This document shows positions 9,299-19,500 of a DNA stretch of 64,000 nt, piece after piece. The position numbers were made by a program, and so were the translations under genes. This DNA comes from Ignavibacteriae bacterium HGW-Ignavibacteriae-2 (lineage in GTDB: Bacteria > Bacteroidota > Ignavibacteria > Ignavibacteriales > Melioribacteraceae). The stretch is from NCBI GenBank assembly GCA_002839805.1, contig PGYT01000007.1, forward strand, positions 1 to 64,000, in the 5' to 3' direction. Within the stretch, counting starts at the first letter, position 1. Each line of letters begins with the position of its first letter. The notes beneath the pieces were generated by a model, which was not told the origin of the DNA, did not search any database, and saw only the letters and a program-made list of their open reading frames with translations.

Positions 9299-9584
9299 AT
9301 TGATTTAATATAGTTAATGCCTGTCCAATTTTAATCCGCTTACAAAACAATTCTATTAATTCCCGGATATTATAATTTGCATTTAAATAATTAAGTCCGG
9401 ATTTGGAGTTTTCCGGAAAGCCTTATTATCCACAAAATATATCATTAAATAATAATCGTCTTTATTTCATAAAATTTTCCACAATAAACCGTAATGCAGA
9501 AAATGGCTAAGAAAATTGATAAGTAATACATATTTTACGTCGTTTACTTATTCATTTTTTTTTCATTAATAAGATTGTGATTTT
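9299..9584. other. Intergenic upstream of the YfcC-type carrier
   Basis: The rest of a 326-base gap, AT-rich, presumably with the promoter of the carrier gene. No clear promoter box, hairpin or small gene was recognised. Confidence 0.45.
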
Positions 9585-10985
9585 ATGCGTTTAAGTAGTT
9601 TGAAAGCTCCAAACACGTATGCGATAATTTTCTCAATAATCGTCTTAATGGCTTTGCTTACATGGCTTATACCCGCAGGGGAGTTTAACAGGGTTTTAAT
9701 TAACAATAAGTCTATAGTTAGCGACAATTCCTATCATCTCGTTGAGAATAATCCGCAGAATATTGATGATGTTCTTATGGCGCCAATACGCGGATTTGTG
9801 GATGCTTCGCTGATTATTGGATTTGTTCTAATTGTTGGGGGAGCTTTCGGTGTTTTTCAGAAAACAGAAGCGGTTGATTCCGGAATTAAAGCTGTTGCGG
9901 AAGCGTACAATAAATCACCAATTGTAAGACGTCTTCTAATTCCAATATTTATGGTAATATTCTCGTTAGCAGGCGCTGTTTTTGGGATGAGTGAAGAAAT
10001 AATTCCATTCATACTTGTATTTGTTCCAATGGCACTGATGCTTGGTTACGACTCCATAATAGGAGTAGCAATTCCATTTGTAGGCGCCGGTGTCGGTTTT
10101 GCTGGGGCATTTTTAAATCCATTTACTCTGGGTATTGCGCAGGGTATAGGGGAATTGCCTTTATTTTCCGGAATCGAATATAGACTGATAGTCTGGCTGA
10201 TTTTAACAAGCGTTGCTGTGTTTTTTGTAATGCGCTATGCTTCAAAAATTAAACAGAATCCTGAATTGAGCATAACATATGAAATTGATATTCAGAAAAA
10301 AAAGAAACTTAATCTTAATTCAACAAATACTTTTAAAGGAATAGATAACAAACATAAAATTGTTTTGTTCACTTTCCTTTTAGGAATTTTTGTACTTGTT
10401 TTTGGTGTGTTAAAATATGAATGGTTCATTGAGGAAATTTGCGCTGTATTTTTTATGACCGGTATTGCCGTGGGCTTTATGGGCAGATTAAAAGTAAAAG
10501 AAATTACCGATTCTTTTATTTCTGGAGCTAAAGATTTAATAGGAACCGCGATTGTAATAGCCTTAGCCAGAGGTATATTAATAATAGCTACTGACGGAAA
10601 AATAATCGATACGATACTTTTTTCGCTTGCATCTGCAATCAAAGGACTGCACCCTGTAGTATCAGGTCAGGCAATGTTTGTTGTACAATCACTAATTAAC
10701 TTTTTTGTGCCCTCTGGCAGCGGTCAGGCGGCGCTTACAATGCCTATTATGGCTCCATTGGGGGACCTTGTAGGCGTAACACGTCAAACAGCGGTTCTGG
10801 CATTTCAGTTTGGCGACGGATTTTCAAATCTTATAATTCCAACATCTGCAGTTACTATGGGCGTATTAACATTGGCGGAAATACCGTGGGAAAAATGGGT
10901 TCGATGGATGCTTCCACTTCAAATAATACTTTTTATTGTAGGATTATTATTACTTATTCCACCATACATTACTAACTGGCAGTAG
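9585..10985 (+). CDS. YfcC-family (C4-dicarboxylate/basic amino acid type) membrane carrier
   Basis: A 466-residue, strongly hydrophobic protein with about 11-12 membrane spans. The N-terminus (APNTYAIIF, then TWLIPAGEF) and internal segments GVFGMSEEIIPF-like (here VFGMSEEIIPFI), GAGVGFAGAFLNPFT and FFVPSGSGQAALTMPIMAPL are hallmark patterns of the YfcC / arginine-ornithine antiporter-like / DcuC superfamily. It probably moves an amino acid or dicarboxylate across the inner membrane, by proton, sodium or exchange coupling. The substrate cannot be read from the sequence. It stands alone between a terminator upstream and a convergent ABC gene downstream. Confidence 0.9.
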   Translation: MRLSSLKAPNTYAIIFSIIVLMALLTWLIPAGEFNRVLINNKSIVSDNSYHLVENNPQNIDDVLMAPIRGFVDASLIIGFVLIVGGAFGVFQKTEAVDSGIKAVAEAYNKSPIVRRLLIPIFMVIFSLAGAVFGMSEEIIPFILVFVPMALMLGYDSIIGVAIPFVGAGVGFAGAFLNPFTLGIAQGIGELPLFSGIEYRLIVWLILTSVAVFFVMRYASKIKQNPELSITYEIDIQKKKKLNLNSTNTFKGIDNKHKIVLFTFLLGIFVLVFGVLKYEWFIEEICAVFFMTGIAVGFMGRLKVKEITDSFISGAKDLIGTAIVIALARGILIIATDGKIIDTILFSLASAIKGLHPVVSGQAMFVVQSLINFFVPSGSGQAALTMPIMAPLGDLVGVTRQTAVLAFQFGDGFSNLIIPTSAVTMGVLTLAEIPWEKWVRWMLPLQIILFIVGLLLLIPPYITNWQ

Positions 10986-11008
10986 TCCGTTAAGAAAATG
11001 GTAAGCCA

Positions 11009-11782
11009 TCAAATGTTGTTTTTAGAATTCTTGAAATTTTTGAAATCTTCCTGTTTCAGTTCGTAATTTTCGGCGCTTAAAATAAATTTTGTAAACTCAT
11101 GACTGGGCGAGCTTAACATCTGTTCTGTAGGTCCTTCCTCAATAATTTCACCATGATGCAGAATTAAAATGTTTGAGGAAATTTCGCGTAAAAATTTCAA
11201 ATCATGAGAAATTATTAAAAATGTTATGCCTTTGGTTTTATTCAATTCAATTATAATGTTCTTCATAAATGTTTGAGCTTCTATGTCCTGTGCGGAATAA
11301 GGTTCGTCCATTAAAATAATTTCGGGTTCAGCGGCTAAAATTCTTGCGAGCGCCACCCTTTGCTGCATTCCTCCGCTCAATTGATATCCCTTCATGTCAA
11401 TTACATCATCCGGAAGTTTCAATTTTTTTAGAAGTTCCACTATCTTCAAAGAGTTGTCGTTCTTATTCTGAAAACCATCGGAAATAATGTCTTTAATTCT
11501 CCTGATTGGATTAATAAGTTCGTTACTGTTCTGAAGCAGTATTTGTAATTTTAATGATTTTAGATAATCGGTAAGTTTTAATCCTTGAATCTGAATGCTA
11601 CCTTCGTATTGTGTATATATGCCCGAAATAAGTTTTGCGAGAGTTGTTTTTCCTGAGCCGGATTGACCGGCAATGCCGTAAACTTCTCCCTTTTGAACTT
11701 CGAATGATATATTTTTTAGTATTGTGCGTTCTTTGACGAAACCACTTTTCACCGAAAAAGAAACATTTTTTAATTTAATCAT
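11009..11782 (-). CDS. Peptide-type ABC importer ATPase, second subunit (DppF/OppF-like)
   Basis: A 257-residue ATP-binding subunit with Walker A GQSGSGKTT, Q-loop ILLQNSNEL, signature LSGGMQQRVALARIL, Walker B IILMDEP and the switch His in IISHD. I chose the ATG at 11782 over the longer frame from 11839 because it gives the normal family N-terminus (MIKLKNVSFSV) and an ATGATTAA junction that overlaps the stop of the upstream ATPase by 8 bases, a translational-coupling arrangement. It lacks the C-terminal oligopeptide extension of long DppF/OppF proteins and is nearer in length to NikE. It should work with the ATPase at 11775-12503 and the permeases encoded divergently. Confidence 0.92.
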   Translation of the reverse strand: MIKLKNVSFSVKSGFVKERTILKNISFEVQKGEVYGIAGQSGSGKTTLAKLISGIYTQYEGSIQIQGLKLTDYLKSLKLQILLQNSNELINPIRRIKDIISDGFQNKNDNSLKIVELLKKLKLPDDVIDMKGYQLSGGMQQRVALARILAAEPEIILMDEPYSAQDIEAQTFMKNIIIELNKTKGITFLIISHDLKFLREISSNILILHHGEIIEEGPTEQMLSSPSHEFTKFILSAENYELKQEDFKNFKNSKNNI

Positions 11783-12503
11783 TAATGCCCTTAAGGAAAA
11801 TTTCATTGTATTTTTTAATTGAAAGGGAAGGATTTTCAAATTCTGTTAATTTTCCCAAATGCATAAAAGCAATTTTGTTACTGATTTTTTCGGCGAAATT
11901 TATATCATGTGTAACAATCAAAACAAGTCTGTCATCTTTTTTTATATAATCCGATAAAACAATTTTAAAAAGATTGGCATTAATCGGATCTAATGCGGAA
12001 GTCGGTTCATCCAATATAAGAATATTTGGCTCACCCAATAAAGCCAAAGCGAAGCTGACCCGTTGAGCCTGGCCAGTACTTAATTCATAAGGGAACGAAT
12101 TAAGTATTTTTTCGACTGGTGTTAGCAGCAAATTATTGAATGTCTCGGGGATTTTTTTTCTGTCCTTAATAAACTTTTCATCAAAATAATAGGATATTTT
12201 TTTTAACGGATCGAATGTGTTAACAGCATCTTGAAAAAGATACCTAATGCTCCTTCTTACCCCAAGAAGGGAAGTATTATCCAGCATCAGAATATCGGTA
12301 TCGTTGAATCTTACTGATCCATCAATCGAAAAAACTTCTTCATCCAATAATCTGGTTAACGATTTAAGCATAACAGTTTTGCCCTCACCATTTTTGCCAA
12401 TTATTGAATAAATATTTGATCCGAATAATTTAAAATTTACAGAATTGACGATAGTGCGTCCGGATTTATTTAATTTAATTGTTAGTTGCTCAACAGAAAG
12501 CAT
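11775..12503 (-). CDS. Peptide-type ABC importer ATPase, first subunit (DppD/OppD-like)
   Basis: A 242-residue ATP-binding subunit: Walker A GKNGEGKT, Q-loop YLFQDA, a variant signature LSTGQAQRVSFALAL, Walker B LILDEPTSALD and switch His VTHD. The signature has STGQ where most carry SGGQ, which is tolerated in the family. It is short, without the oligopeptide C-terminal domain. It is the first of two ATPase genes on the minus strand. Its start lies 98 bases from the start of the binding-protein gene on the other strand, so both halves of the transporter can share one control region. Confidence 0.93.
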   Translation of the reverse strand: MLSVEQLTIKLNKSGRTIVNSVNFKLFGSNIYSIIGKNGEGKTVMLKSLTRLLDEEVFSIDGSVRFNDTDILMLDNTSLLGVRRSIRYLFQDAVNTFDPLKKISYYFDEKFIKDRKKIPETFNNLLLTPVEKILNSFPYELSTGQAQRVSFALALLGEPNILILDEPTSALDPINANLFKIVLSDYIKKDDRLVLIVTHDINFAEKISNKIAFMHLGKLTEFENPSLSIKKYNEIFLKGIND

Positions 12504-12601
12504 AAAAATCCGATTATATTACTATTATTGTATATATTTTTGTCATTTAATAACCAAAATAATAAATTGTTGGTAATTTAATAATAGTGCTCAATTATCA
12601 A

Positions 12602-14248
12602 ATGAAAAAATATTTTTTCATACATATTGTCTTTATACTATTATTTTATTCGTGTTCATCCGAAAACACCGATAAAAAATATATTTCAATCGGTGTAAGA
12701 TCTGATGTTGAAACATTAAATCCTCTCTTCGCTTTCCAACCCAATGAGGGAGATATTGCTGAATTATTGTTTCTTGCGCTTGTCCAGTATCAATGGGATG
12801 AAAAGTCGGGCGATTTAGAAACATATCTAATGCTTGCCGAGCAGATTGAGTGGGAGAATGATTCCACTTCACTTCTCATTAAAATTAAAGATGATGTTTA
12901 TTGGTCCGATGGAGTAAAAGTTTCTGTTGATGATATTATTACAAGTTTTGACATATATTCAGATCCAATAGTTCAGAGCCGAGCTATGGGATTTTTCCAT
13001 AATTATTATCATTTCCCGGATGGTAAAATAGACATCGAAAAATCTTTTCAAAAAATAACCGATTTAGAGCTTAGAATTATTTTTAATCCGGAATCCAAAC
13101 CTTCATTTTACGATATAGATTTACCATTAATTCCACATCATTATTTTAAAGACATTAAACGGGAAAATATTGCTAATTCAAATTTTAACCTGCAGCCTAT
13201 TACAAATGGTGCTTATAAATTAGAAAAATGGGATAAAGATCAGGCGGTAACTTTGGTTAAAAACGACAAATCGTTTTTAATTCGGGAAGAAAGTCCCGAA
13301 AAATTAATTTTCAGGGTAATACCGGATTATAATAATCGTTTTCTTCAGTTAAAAAGGGGAGAACTTGATATTGTTGAAGAAATTAAACCGGAGGATGCCG
13401 CAGAAATTAATAATCTGTCTGATGTGTTTATTCACTTGAATAAAGGGAGAGAATACGACTATATCGGGTGGAATATAATGGATCCAACTGAATATTCGAA
13501 AAATGAAAAATATATACCCAATAAATTATTCTCGAATCCAAATGTACGCAAAGCTTTAACATATGCTCTTAACCGGAAGGAGGTGTTGAATAACTTTCTT
13601 TACAATTTTGGTGAACTAGCCTCTGGACCAATTTCTTCAATTTTTTTGGATTCTTACGATAAAGATATTTCTCCATACGATTATAATCCTAAACTAGCCT
13701 TAGAGATATTGCACCAGGAAGGATGGCAGGATTTGGATAAAGATGGAACTCTTGAGAAAGGTGATCTAAAATTTAAGTTTAATATTGCAGTCCCCTCCGG
13801 AAATCCTAGACGTAAATTTGCTGCTACTATATTTGCGAATAATCTTAAATCTATAGGAGTTGATGTTAATTTCGAATTCCTTGAAATGAACACTTTTTTA
13901 GATGGACTATTTAATAAAAAATACGATGCCTGGATGGTTGGATGGCAGACACCAATTCCAATTAATCTAAAGATCCAATGGTATTCCGATTTAAAAAATA
14001 CTCCATTAAATTTTATATCTTACCAAAATGAAATTATGGATTCATTGCTTCTCCGATACGACCAAAAAATTGGTTATTCTGAAAAAAAATCTATTTTGAG
14101 GAAAATTTCGCAAATAATTCATTCTGAAGAACCATATACTTTTTTATATTGGATTGACAATATTGTAGCTGTAAATAAAAAAGTAAAAAATATTAGAATT
14201 AATCCTTTAGGTGTTGTACAGGCCTGCTGGAATTGGAGTACAGAATAA
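12602..14248 (+). CDS. Peptide/nickel-type ABC substrate-binding lipoprotein (family 5)
   Basis: A 548-residue binding protein. The ATG at 12602 is preferred over the GTG five codons upstream because it starts directly at the lipoprotein signal MKKYFF, with a lipobox-like FYSCSS and Cys18. The mature protein has the family-5 features: an opening ISIGVRSDVETLNPLF, an ITDLELRIIFNP region, VRKALTYALNRKEVL and the closing YDAWMVGWQT segment. It should capture peptides or a similar solute outside the inner membrane and deliver it to the permeases encoded next. A TATTTTTG box (12535-12542), matching the Bacteroidota -7 consensus, lies upstream, but no matching -33 element was found. Confidence 0.94.
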   Translation: MKKYFFIHIVFILLFYSCSSENTDKKYISIGVRSDVETLNPLFAFQPNEGDIAELLFLALVQYQWDEKSGDLETYLMLAEQIEWENDSTSLLIKIKDDVYWSDGVKVSVDDIITSFDIYSDPIVQSRAMGFFHNYYHFPDGKIDIEKSFQKITDLELRIIFNPESKPSFYDIDLPLIPHHYFKDIKRENIANSNFNLQPITNGAYKLEKWDKDQAVTLVKNDKSFLIREESPEKLIFRVIPDYNNRFLQLKRGELDIVEEIKPEDAAEINNLSDVFIHLNKGREYDYIGWNIMDPTEYSKNEKYIPNKLFSNPNVRKALTYALNRKEVLNNFLYNFGELASGPISSIFLDSYDKDISPYDYNPKLALEILHQEGWQDLDKDGTLEKGDLKFKFNIAVPSGNPRRKFAATIFANNLKSIGVDVNFEFLEMNTFLDGLFNKKYDAWMVGWQTPIPINLKIQWYSDLKNTPLNFISYQNEIMDSLLLRYDQKIGYSEKKSILRKISQIIHSEEPYTFLYWIDNIVAVNKKVKNIRINPLGVVQACWNWSTE

Positions 14249-14254
14249 CATTTT

Positions 14255-15241
14255 ATGAATCTAGCCATATTAAAAAAATTGTTTTACAGATTACTTTCTT
14301 CCATTATAGTTTTATTGGTAGTGATTTCATTTATTTTTGTTTTATTACAATTATCTCCGGGCAATCCTTCATTAAAATATTTTTCTCCAAAATTAAGTTC
14401 AGATTTACTATCAAAAATCGCTCATAGTTTTTCGGAGGAGAAACACGTTTTAGAGCAGTATTATTCGTTTATTTATAATTTTATTACGGGGGATTTCGGA
14501 GTTTCTTTTAATTACCATAAAAGTGTAATTTCTGTTTTGGGCAAATATGTGTTTTTTACATTCCTTTTTTCCAGTTCAGCTTTTATTATTTTGTTTTCGT
14601 TAAGTTTTACTTTGGCATATATAGCAGCTACACACGCAGGGAACCTTTTCGAAAAAATTACTCTGAAAGTAGCGATGGTGTTATATTCTACTCCATCGTT
14701 CGTATCTGGAATAATTCTACTCTATATATTTGCCTATCAACTGGAATTATTTCCACTCTCGGGACTTTATTCTAATTCATTCGATCAGTTAAATGTTTTT
14801 CAAAAAGCAATGGATATTTTAAATCATTTAATTTTACCCACGATAACGTTAACACTTTCCTTATACCCGATTTACTATCAATATTTGCGCGAAAACTTAA
14901 AAAAAACTATTAACTCTTCTTTTGTTGTTAATCTTAGATCCTTGGGGATGAAGGAAAAAACAATTCTGAAAAAACATATTATTCCCAACGCTTTAGACCC
15001 TGTAATAGCTGTGGCAGGAGTTGATTTAGGACAACTGCTCGGCGGAACATTAATTATTGAAGTGATTTACGGATTACCAGGCTTGGGCAGATTGACACTT
15101 AACGCCATTCTGTCCCTCGATTATCCATTAATTATTGGATGTTGTTTTACAGCTGGGTTTATGATTATCGCCTCAGGCTTTTTTACGGATCTAATAAGAA
15201 TGTCTATAGATAAAAGGTTAATTAAGGGATTGCTAAATTGA
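14255..15241 (+). CDS. Peptide-type ABC importer permease 1 (DppB-like)
   Basis: A 328-residue inner-membrane permease with the N-terminal VVISFIFVLLQLSPGNPS segment of DppB proteins, about six spans, and the coupling EAA-type region KEKTILKKHIIPNALDPV followed by LLGGTLIIEVIYGLPGLG. It starts 6 bases after the binding-protein stop and ends overlapping the next permease by 4 bases. It should form the channel with the DppC-like subunit. Confidence 0.95.
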   Translation: MNLAILKKLFYRLLSSIIVLLVVISFIFVLLQLSPGNPSLKYFSPKLSSDLLSKIAHSFSEEKHVLEQYYSFIYNFITGDFGVSFNYHKSVISVLGKYVFFTFLFSSSAFIILFSLSFTLAYIAATHAGNLFEKITLKVAMVLYSTPSFVSGIILLYIFAYQLELFPLSGLYSNSFDQLNVFQKAMDILNHLILPTITLTLSLYPIYYQYLRENLKKTINSSFVVNLRSLGMKEKTILKKHIIPNALDPVIAVAGVDLGQLLGGTLIIEVIYGLPGLGRLTLNAILSLDYPLIIGCCFTAGFMIIASGFFTDLIRMSIDKRLIKGLLN

Positions 15242-16518
15242 ATAAAAAATATTTTACTACTGTAAATATTCTTTTATTTATCAGTCTGATTGTACCAATC
15301 GCACAATTTTCATATTTGTTGGATTGCTACAAATTTACAGGTATTCTATTGTATAATTTGATTACCAATTTTTCAAAAGCCTTTGTAATTCTTGATTTTG
15401 ATTCTTTAGAACTAGTTATTACAAGCATTTTAATATTGTTTGTGCCCGTTTCACTATTTTATTTAAGAAAAAGAATATCGAGACTTATTCATAATGTCTC
15501 CTCTTCAATAGTATTTTTGTTCCTTTTGTTTTACTCTATGATTTTCGCTCCAATAATTAGCGAACAACATCCAAATTTTCATAAAGACATATCTGTTACA
15601 AAATTGCTGCCTCCTTTTTCGAGCGTGAATTATATTTTATTAAATCAAGACAAAGAATCCGATAAAAGCGATCTTATGTTATTAAAAGATAATACTATCA
15701 AAAAATCATTCAATAATAATATAGTTTTTATAGACAGCCTTACACGGAATGGGAGTAATTGTACTGTTTTTCAGAAATTCAACTCAACAGAATATTCAAT
15801 TACTGATGTAGTATCAAACGAACATGGACCGGTTATTTATACCAAACATTTTTGGTTTGGCACAGATCATATTGGCAGAGATGTTTTATCTATGCTTGTT
15901 TATGGCAGCCGAATATCTATTATGGTGGGTTTGGGTTCAGTTTTTATTTCTTTGATTTTGGGCATAGGTTTAGGATTTATCGCCGGTAATTCCGGTGGAA
16001 TAATCGATATTATTTTATCGCGTTTAACTGATATGTTTTTGGCTTTTCCTTCATTATTTTTAGTGCTCTTAATTCTCGCTTTATTTGGAAATAACTTATT
16101 ATCTGTTATTTTTGTTTTAGGTTTTTCAGGCTGGATGTCTCTTTTTAAAATTGTAAAGGGTGAGGTAATCGGAATCAACGGAAAAGATTATTTACTTGCC
16201 TCCAAAATGTTGGGATTAAACAACAAACATATTTTATTTAACGATATTTTGCCTGTAATTGCTTCGCCTATTTTAGTAAATTTAGTTTTTCAATTTGCAA
16301 ATGTAATTTTGGCAGAATCTACATTAAGCTTTTTGGGACTTGGAGTCGGTATAGATCATAATTCGTGGGGAACTATGATTCAATCTGGGCAAGAATATTT
16401 GAGTAAAGGCTGGTGGATGATATTAATTCCGGGCGTAACTCTGGTTTTTACATTATTTTCATTTAACTTTTTCGCCGATAAATTAAATAAAAGACTCAAT
16501 CCATTGATTGCCAAATGA
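15238..16518 (+). CDS. Peptide-type ABC importer permease 2 (DppC-like) with extra N-terminal region
   Basis: A 426-residue permease, about 120 residues longer than usual DppC proteins. The C-terminal part is standard: HFWFGTDHIGRDVLSMLVYG, an EAA-type loop around NNKHILFNDILPVIASPI and ESTLSFLGLGVG. The N-terminal extension has about three hydrophobic spans followed by an insertion of about 100 residues (roughly 105-205) that should face the periplasm, between the first part and the GTD-GRD segment. It starts at a TTG that overlaps the stop of the upstream permease (TTGA), and no ATG alternative fits. The stop overlaps the start of the Ser/Thr kinase gene (ATGA), so the kinase is translationally coupled to the transporter. 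Confidence 0.92.
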   Translation: MNKKYFTTVNILLFISLIVPIAQFSYLLDCYKFTGILLYNLITNFSKAFVILDFDSLELVITSILILFVPVSLFYLRKRISRLIHNVSSSIVFLFLLFYSMIFAPIISEQHPNFHKDISVTKLLPPFSSVNYILLNQDKESDKSDLMLLKDNTIKKSFNNNIVFIDSLTRNGSNCTVFQKFNSTEYSITDVVSNEHGPVIYTKHFWFGTDHIGRDVLSMLVYGSRISIMVGLGSVFISLILGIGLGFIAGNSGGIIDIILSRLTDMFLAFPSLFLVLLILALFGNNLLSVIFVLGFSGWMSLFKIVKGEVIGINGKDYLLASKMLGLNNKHILFNDILPVIASPILVNLVFQFANVILAESTLSFLGLGVGIDHNSWGTMIQSGQEYLSKGWWMILIPGVTLVFTLFSFNFFADKLNKRLNPLIAK

Positions 16519-19500
16519 TCAATAATCGATATAAATTGCTGGGGAAAATTGGCGAAGGGAGAAGTCGGGTATTTTTGTGTTCCGACTTATTAAATTCTAA
16601 AAAAGAATTTGCCATAAAAGTACTAAGCGGTAAATCCGATAAGGATGAACTAAGCTCGTTTCTTCATGAATATTATCTTCTGCGGAAATTAGACCACCCT
16701 AATATTATAAGCGCCTACGAAAAAGGAACAATTTTATCACTCGAAAAAAATTCTGTGGGCGAGGAAATTTCAGTTGGTGATAAGTTTATCATTCTTGAGT
16801 ATTTCCGCGGACAGGAATTGAACCAATTCGCGGATATTTCTGAAGAGACAATCAAAGAAATTTTATCTCAAATCAATTCGGTGCTATATTATCTTCACCA
16901 ATCAAATTATATATATTTTGATCTAAAACCAGAAAACATACTTATAAGTGTTGTAAATCAGAAACTCACAATTAAATTTATAGATTTTGGTTTCGTCAAA
17001 TATTTTTCTTCTGTGGATAGTTTTGTAAGTAGAGGTACCAAGGAATATATAGCTCCGGAAATTATTAAGAAAGAACATACCGATCATCGCGCGGATTTAT
17101 ATTCGCTTGGGATGTTACTATATAGAATTATTTTTAAAGAATTTCCATTCAAAGCTGAAAAAGAAATAGATATTTATAGAGCGCAAATTAGTGAAAATGT
17201 AAAAGTGCCCGAAATAGATTATTCTTTTCCTCTACAGCGCGCAATAACCAGACTGTTATCTAAGAATCCATCGGAACGTTATTACACAACTTTACAAATT
17301 TTCGATTTTTTGGGCTTAGAGATTGACCGATTTAGGAAAGAATGGGGGATAATTCCTTATTATGTTGGACGTGATGAAATTTTATCAAACATTAAAAACT
17401 ATATAAATAATTCTGATGAAAGTAAAATATTCTTAATTACCGGTCAGGAGGGGTCAGGTAAATCTGAAATACTCAATCAAATTGAAAATAACTACGAACG
17501 GGTTGTCAATTTATCGGTTTTAGCCGACGGTCCTTTAAATAATTTTGCTGTGGATTTTATAGACAGGTTGGTTTATACTGATTTTATTCATGATGAACTC
17601 GATAGCAGTCTAATTAGTTATATAGCCAATCACATTAACTACGATTCTGAAGATTTAATTGGTCAGCTTAAATCCATAATAGCAAAAATTGCAAATCTTA
17701 ATAATTTTGTGCTATTAATAGATAATATAGAAAACTTTGAACCGTTGTCTCTTGAAATACTTCAGTCTGTTCTTCCTATTCTACAATCTAATAATATTAA
17801 GATAATTTTAACAGAGGATATAAATTCTGGTTTATCTCAATCTCTGTTCCGCAATATAATCGTTGATCAACTGGTTCCGTTTACGGATGAGGAATTAGGT
17901 CATTTTATAGATAAATCTTATGCGGCATTTTTCCCGCGCGAGAAACTTTTGGAAATGATTAAAGAGTTTTCAGATTTTCTTCCGGGTAGTGTTATTAAAT
18001 TTATTGACAACCTTATCTATCTGAAAATATTGGATTATACTTCCGAGGGAGCCATAATACAGTACTCACCAGAGGATAAAAAAGCGATAGAAGAATCTTT
18101 ATCTCAATTATTTAAGAATAGAATTCAGGATCTAAACTATAAGGAGTTTTCTTATATTAAAACAGTTTCCGCGTTAAAAGAAACTTTGCCCGAATCTGTT
18201 GTAGCTTTAATCTGCGGTTTTAATGATTTGGAATCCAATTTAGTTTTGCAATCATTGCGCGATAAATTAATTTTATTGAGATCTAAAAAAAGTATAAATC
18301 CTGAATTTACTTCTAACTCTCTGCGAAACTATGTTTATAATCTTACCAATGGAAATAGTAATCTTCATGAGAAAATATCCTCAAAATTAGTTGAATTAAA
18401 CGACGATAGATATATATCAGAATTAGCTTTTCAATTTGAGAAGGCTGGGGATTATAACAGCAGTTATAAATATTATAAAATTTTTATAGATAAAGCTGGA
18501 AGTGTTTCCGCTTACGCTACAAAAAGATTGATATTAGAAAAACTTTCAGAATTCAATTTGCCGCAAAATTTGCATTTGGAAATAAATATAGATATTTCAG
18601 AAACGTTATATAAACTGGCTGAGTTTAACGCGTGTTTAGATTTAACCAATAGAATGCTGGAACTTCAACTTGAGGCAAAAACCAGACAAAAATTAACTAT
18701 TCAAAAGGCGGTTTGCTTTGCTAGAATTGGAGAATTATCTAAGAGTAAAAAATTGATTGAAGAAATATTAACCGAGGATCTTACATCAAAAGAAAGGATT
18801 AACATAAAATATGAACTATCATTGATAGAACTGGAACTCAATAATTATGATATAATACCCAAATATTGTTCAGAGATGCTCGAAGAACAAGAAGTCACCT
18901 TTCTTGAAAAAGGTAAAATAAATAATATGTTAGGTCTTGTTGAAATATATAAGAATAATGATTTGAATAGCGCTCTTAAATATTTTTATGAAACTTTAAA
19001 CAACTACGAAAAAACTAAAGATATTATGCAAATTGCCGCAGTGGAAGTTAACATAGGCAACATTTATAATATGCTTATGGATAGTAAATCGGCAAAAAAT
19101 CATTGGAATAAAGCCTTACATCTTAACCAATCAGTGGGTAACGTTGAGCAGGAAGCAAAAATTTTAATGAACACGGGAATCTATCATTTTAATCAGAATG
19201 AGTTCGAAAAAGCAATTGAACAATATAAACGTGCAAATAATATTTTCTCGGGTATCGCTTACATATTTGGAAATGGATTAGCATTAACAAATTTGGGCGA
19301 AACTTATTGTGAGACTTGCGAATATTCCAAAGCAATAGAATCTTTAGAAGAAGCTCAGCTAATTTTTACGGAATTAAATAATACCGATGAACTGTTCGAG
19401 TCATTTTTCCATCTGGCGAAAATTTACTATCGTTTGAATTCGCGGAAACAGCTTGATGAGTTAATTGATAAAATGATTCGAATCAGTAAGGATAAAAAGG

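Noticed and set aside
9504-9522. TGGCTAAGAAAATTGAT before the YfcC-type gene as a sigma54 promoter
   Set aside because: The -24 box lacks CAC, and the TTGA and spacing do not fit the -12 box.
10292-10642. Minus-strand 116-codon frame inside the carrier gene
   Set aside because: It is antisense to a well-supported membrane protein gene, with no ribosome site or recognisable domain. The same holds for the other antisense frames inside nifJ, clpP-tig, murA and the permease genes.
11783-11839. Upstream ATG giving a longer N-terminus for the second ABC ATPase
   Set aside because: The extra 19 residues do not look like the family and would overlap the upstream gene much more. The ATG at 11782 gives the standard start.
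14233-14427. Short plus-strand frame across the SBP-permease junction
   Set aside because: It overlaps the end of the binding-protein gene and the start of the permease in another frame, and its composition is that of out-of-frame AT-rich DNA.
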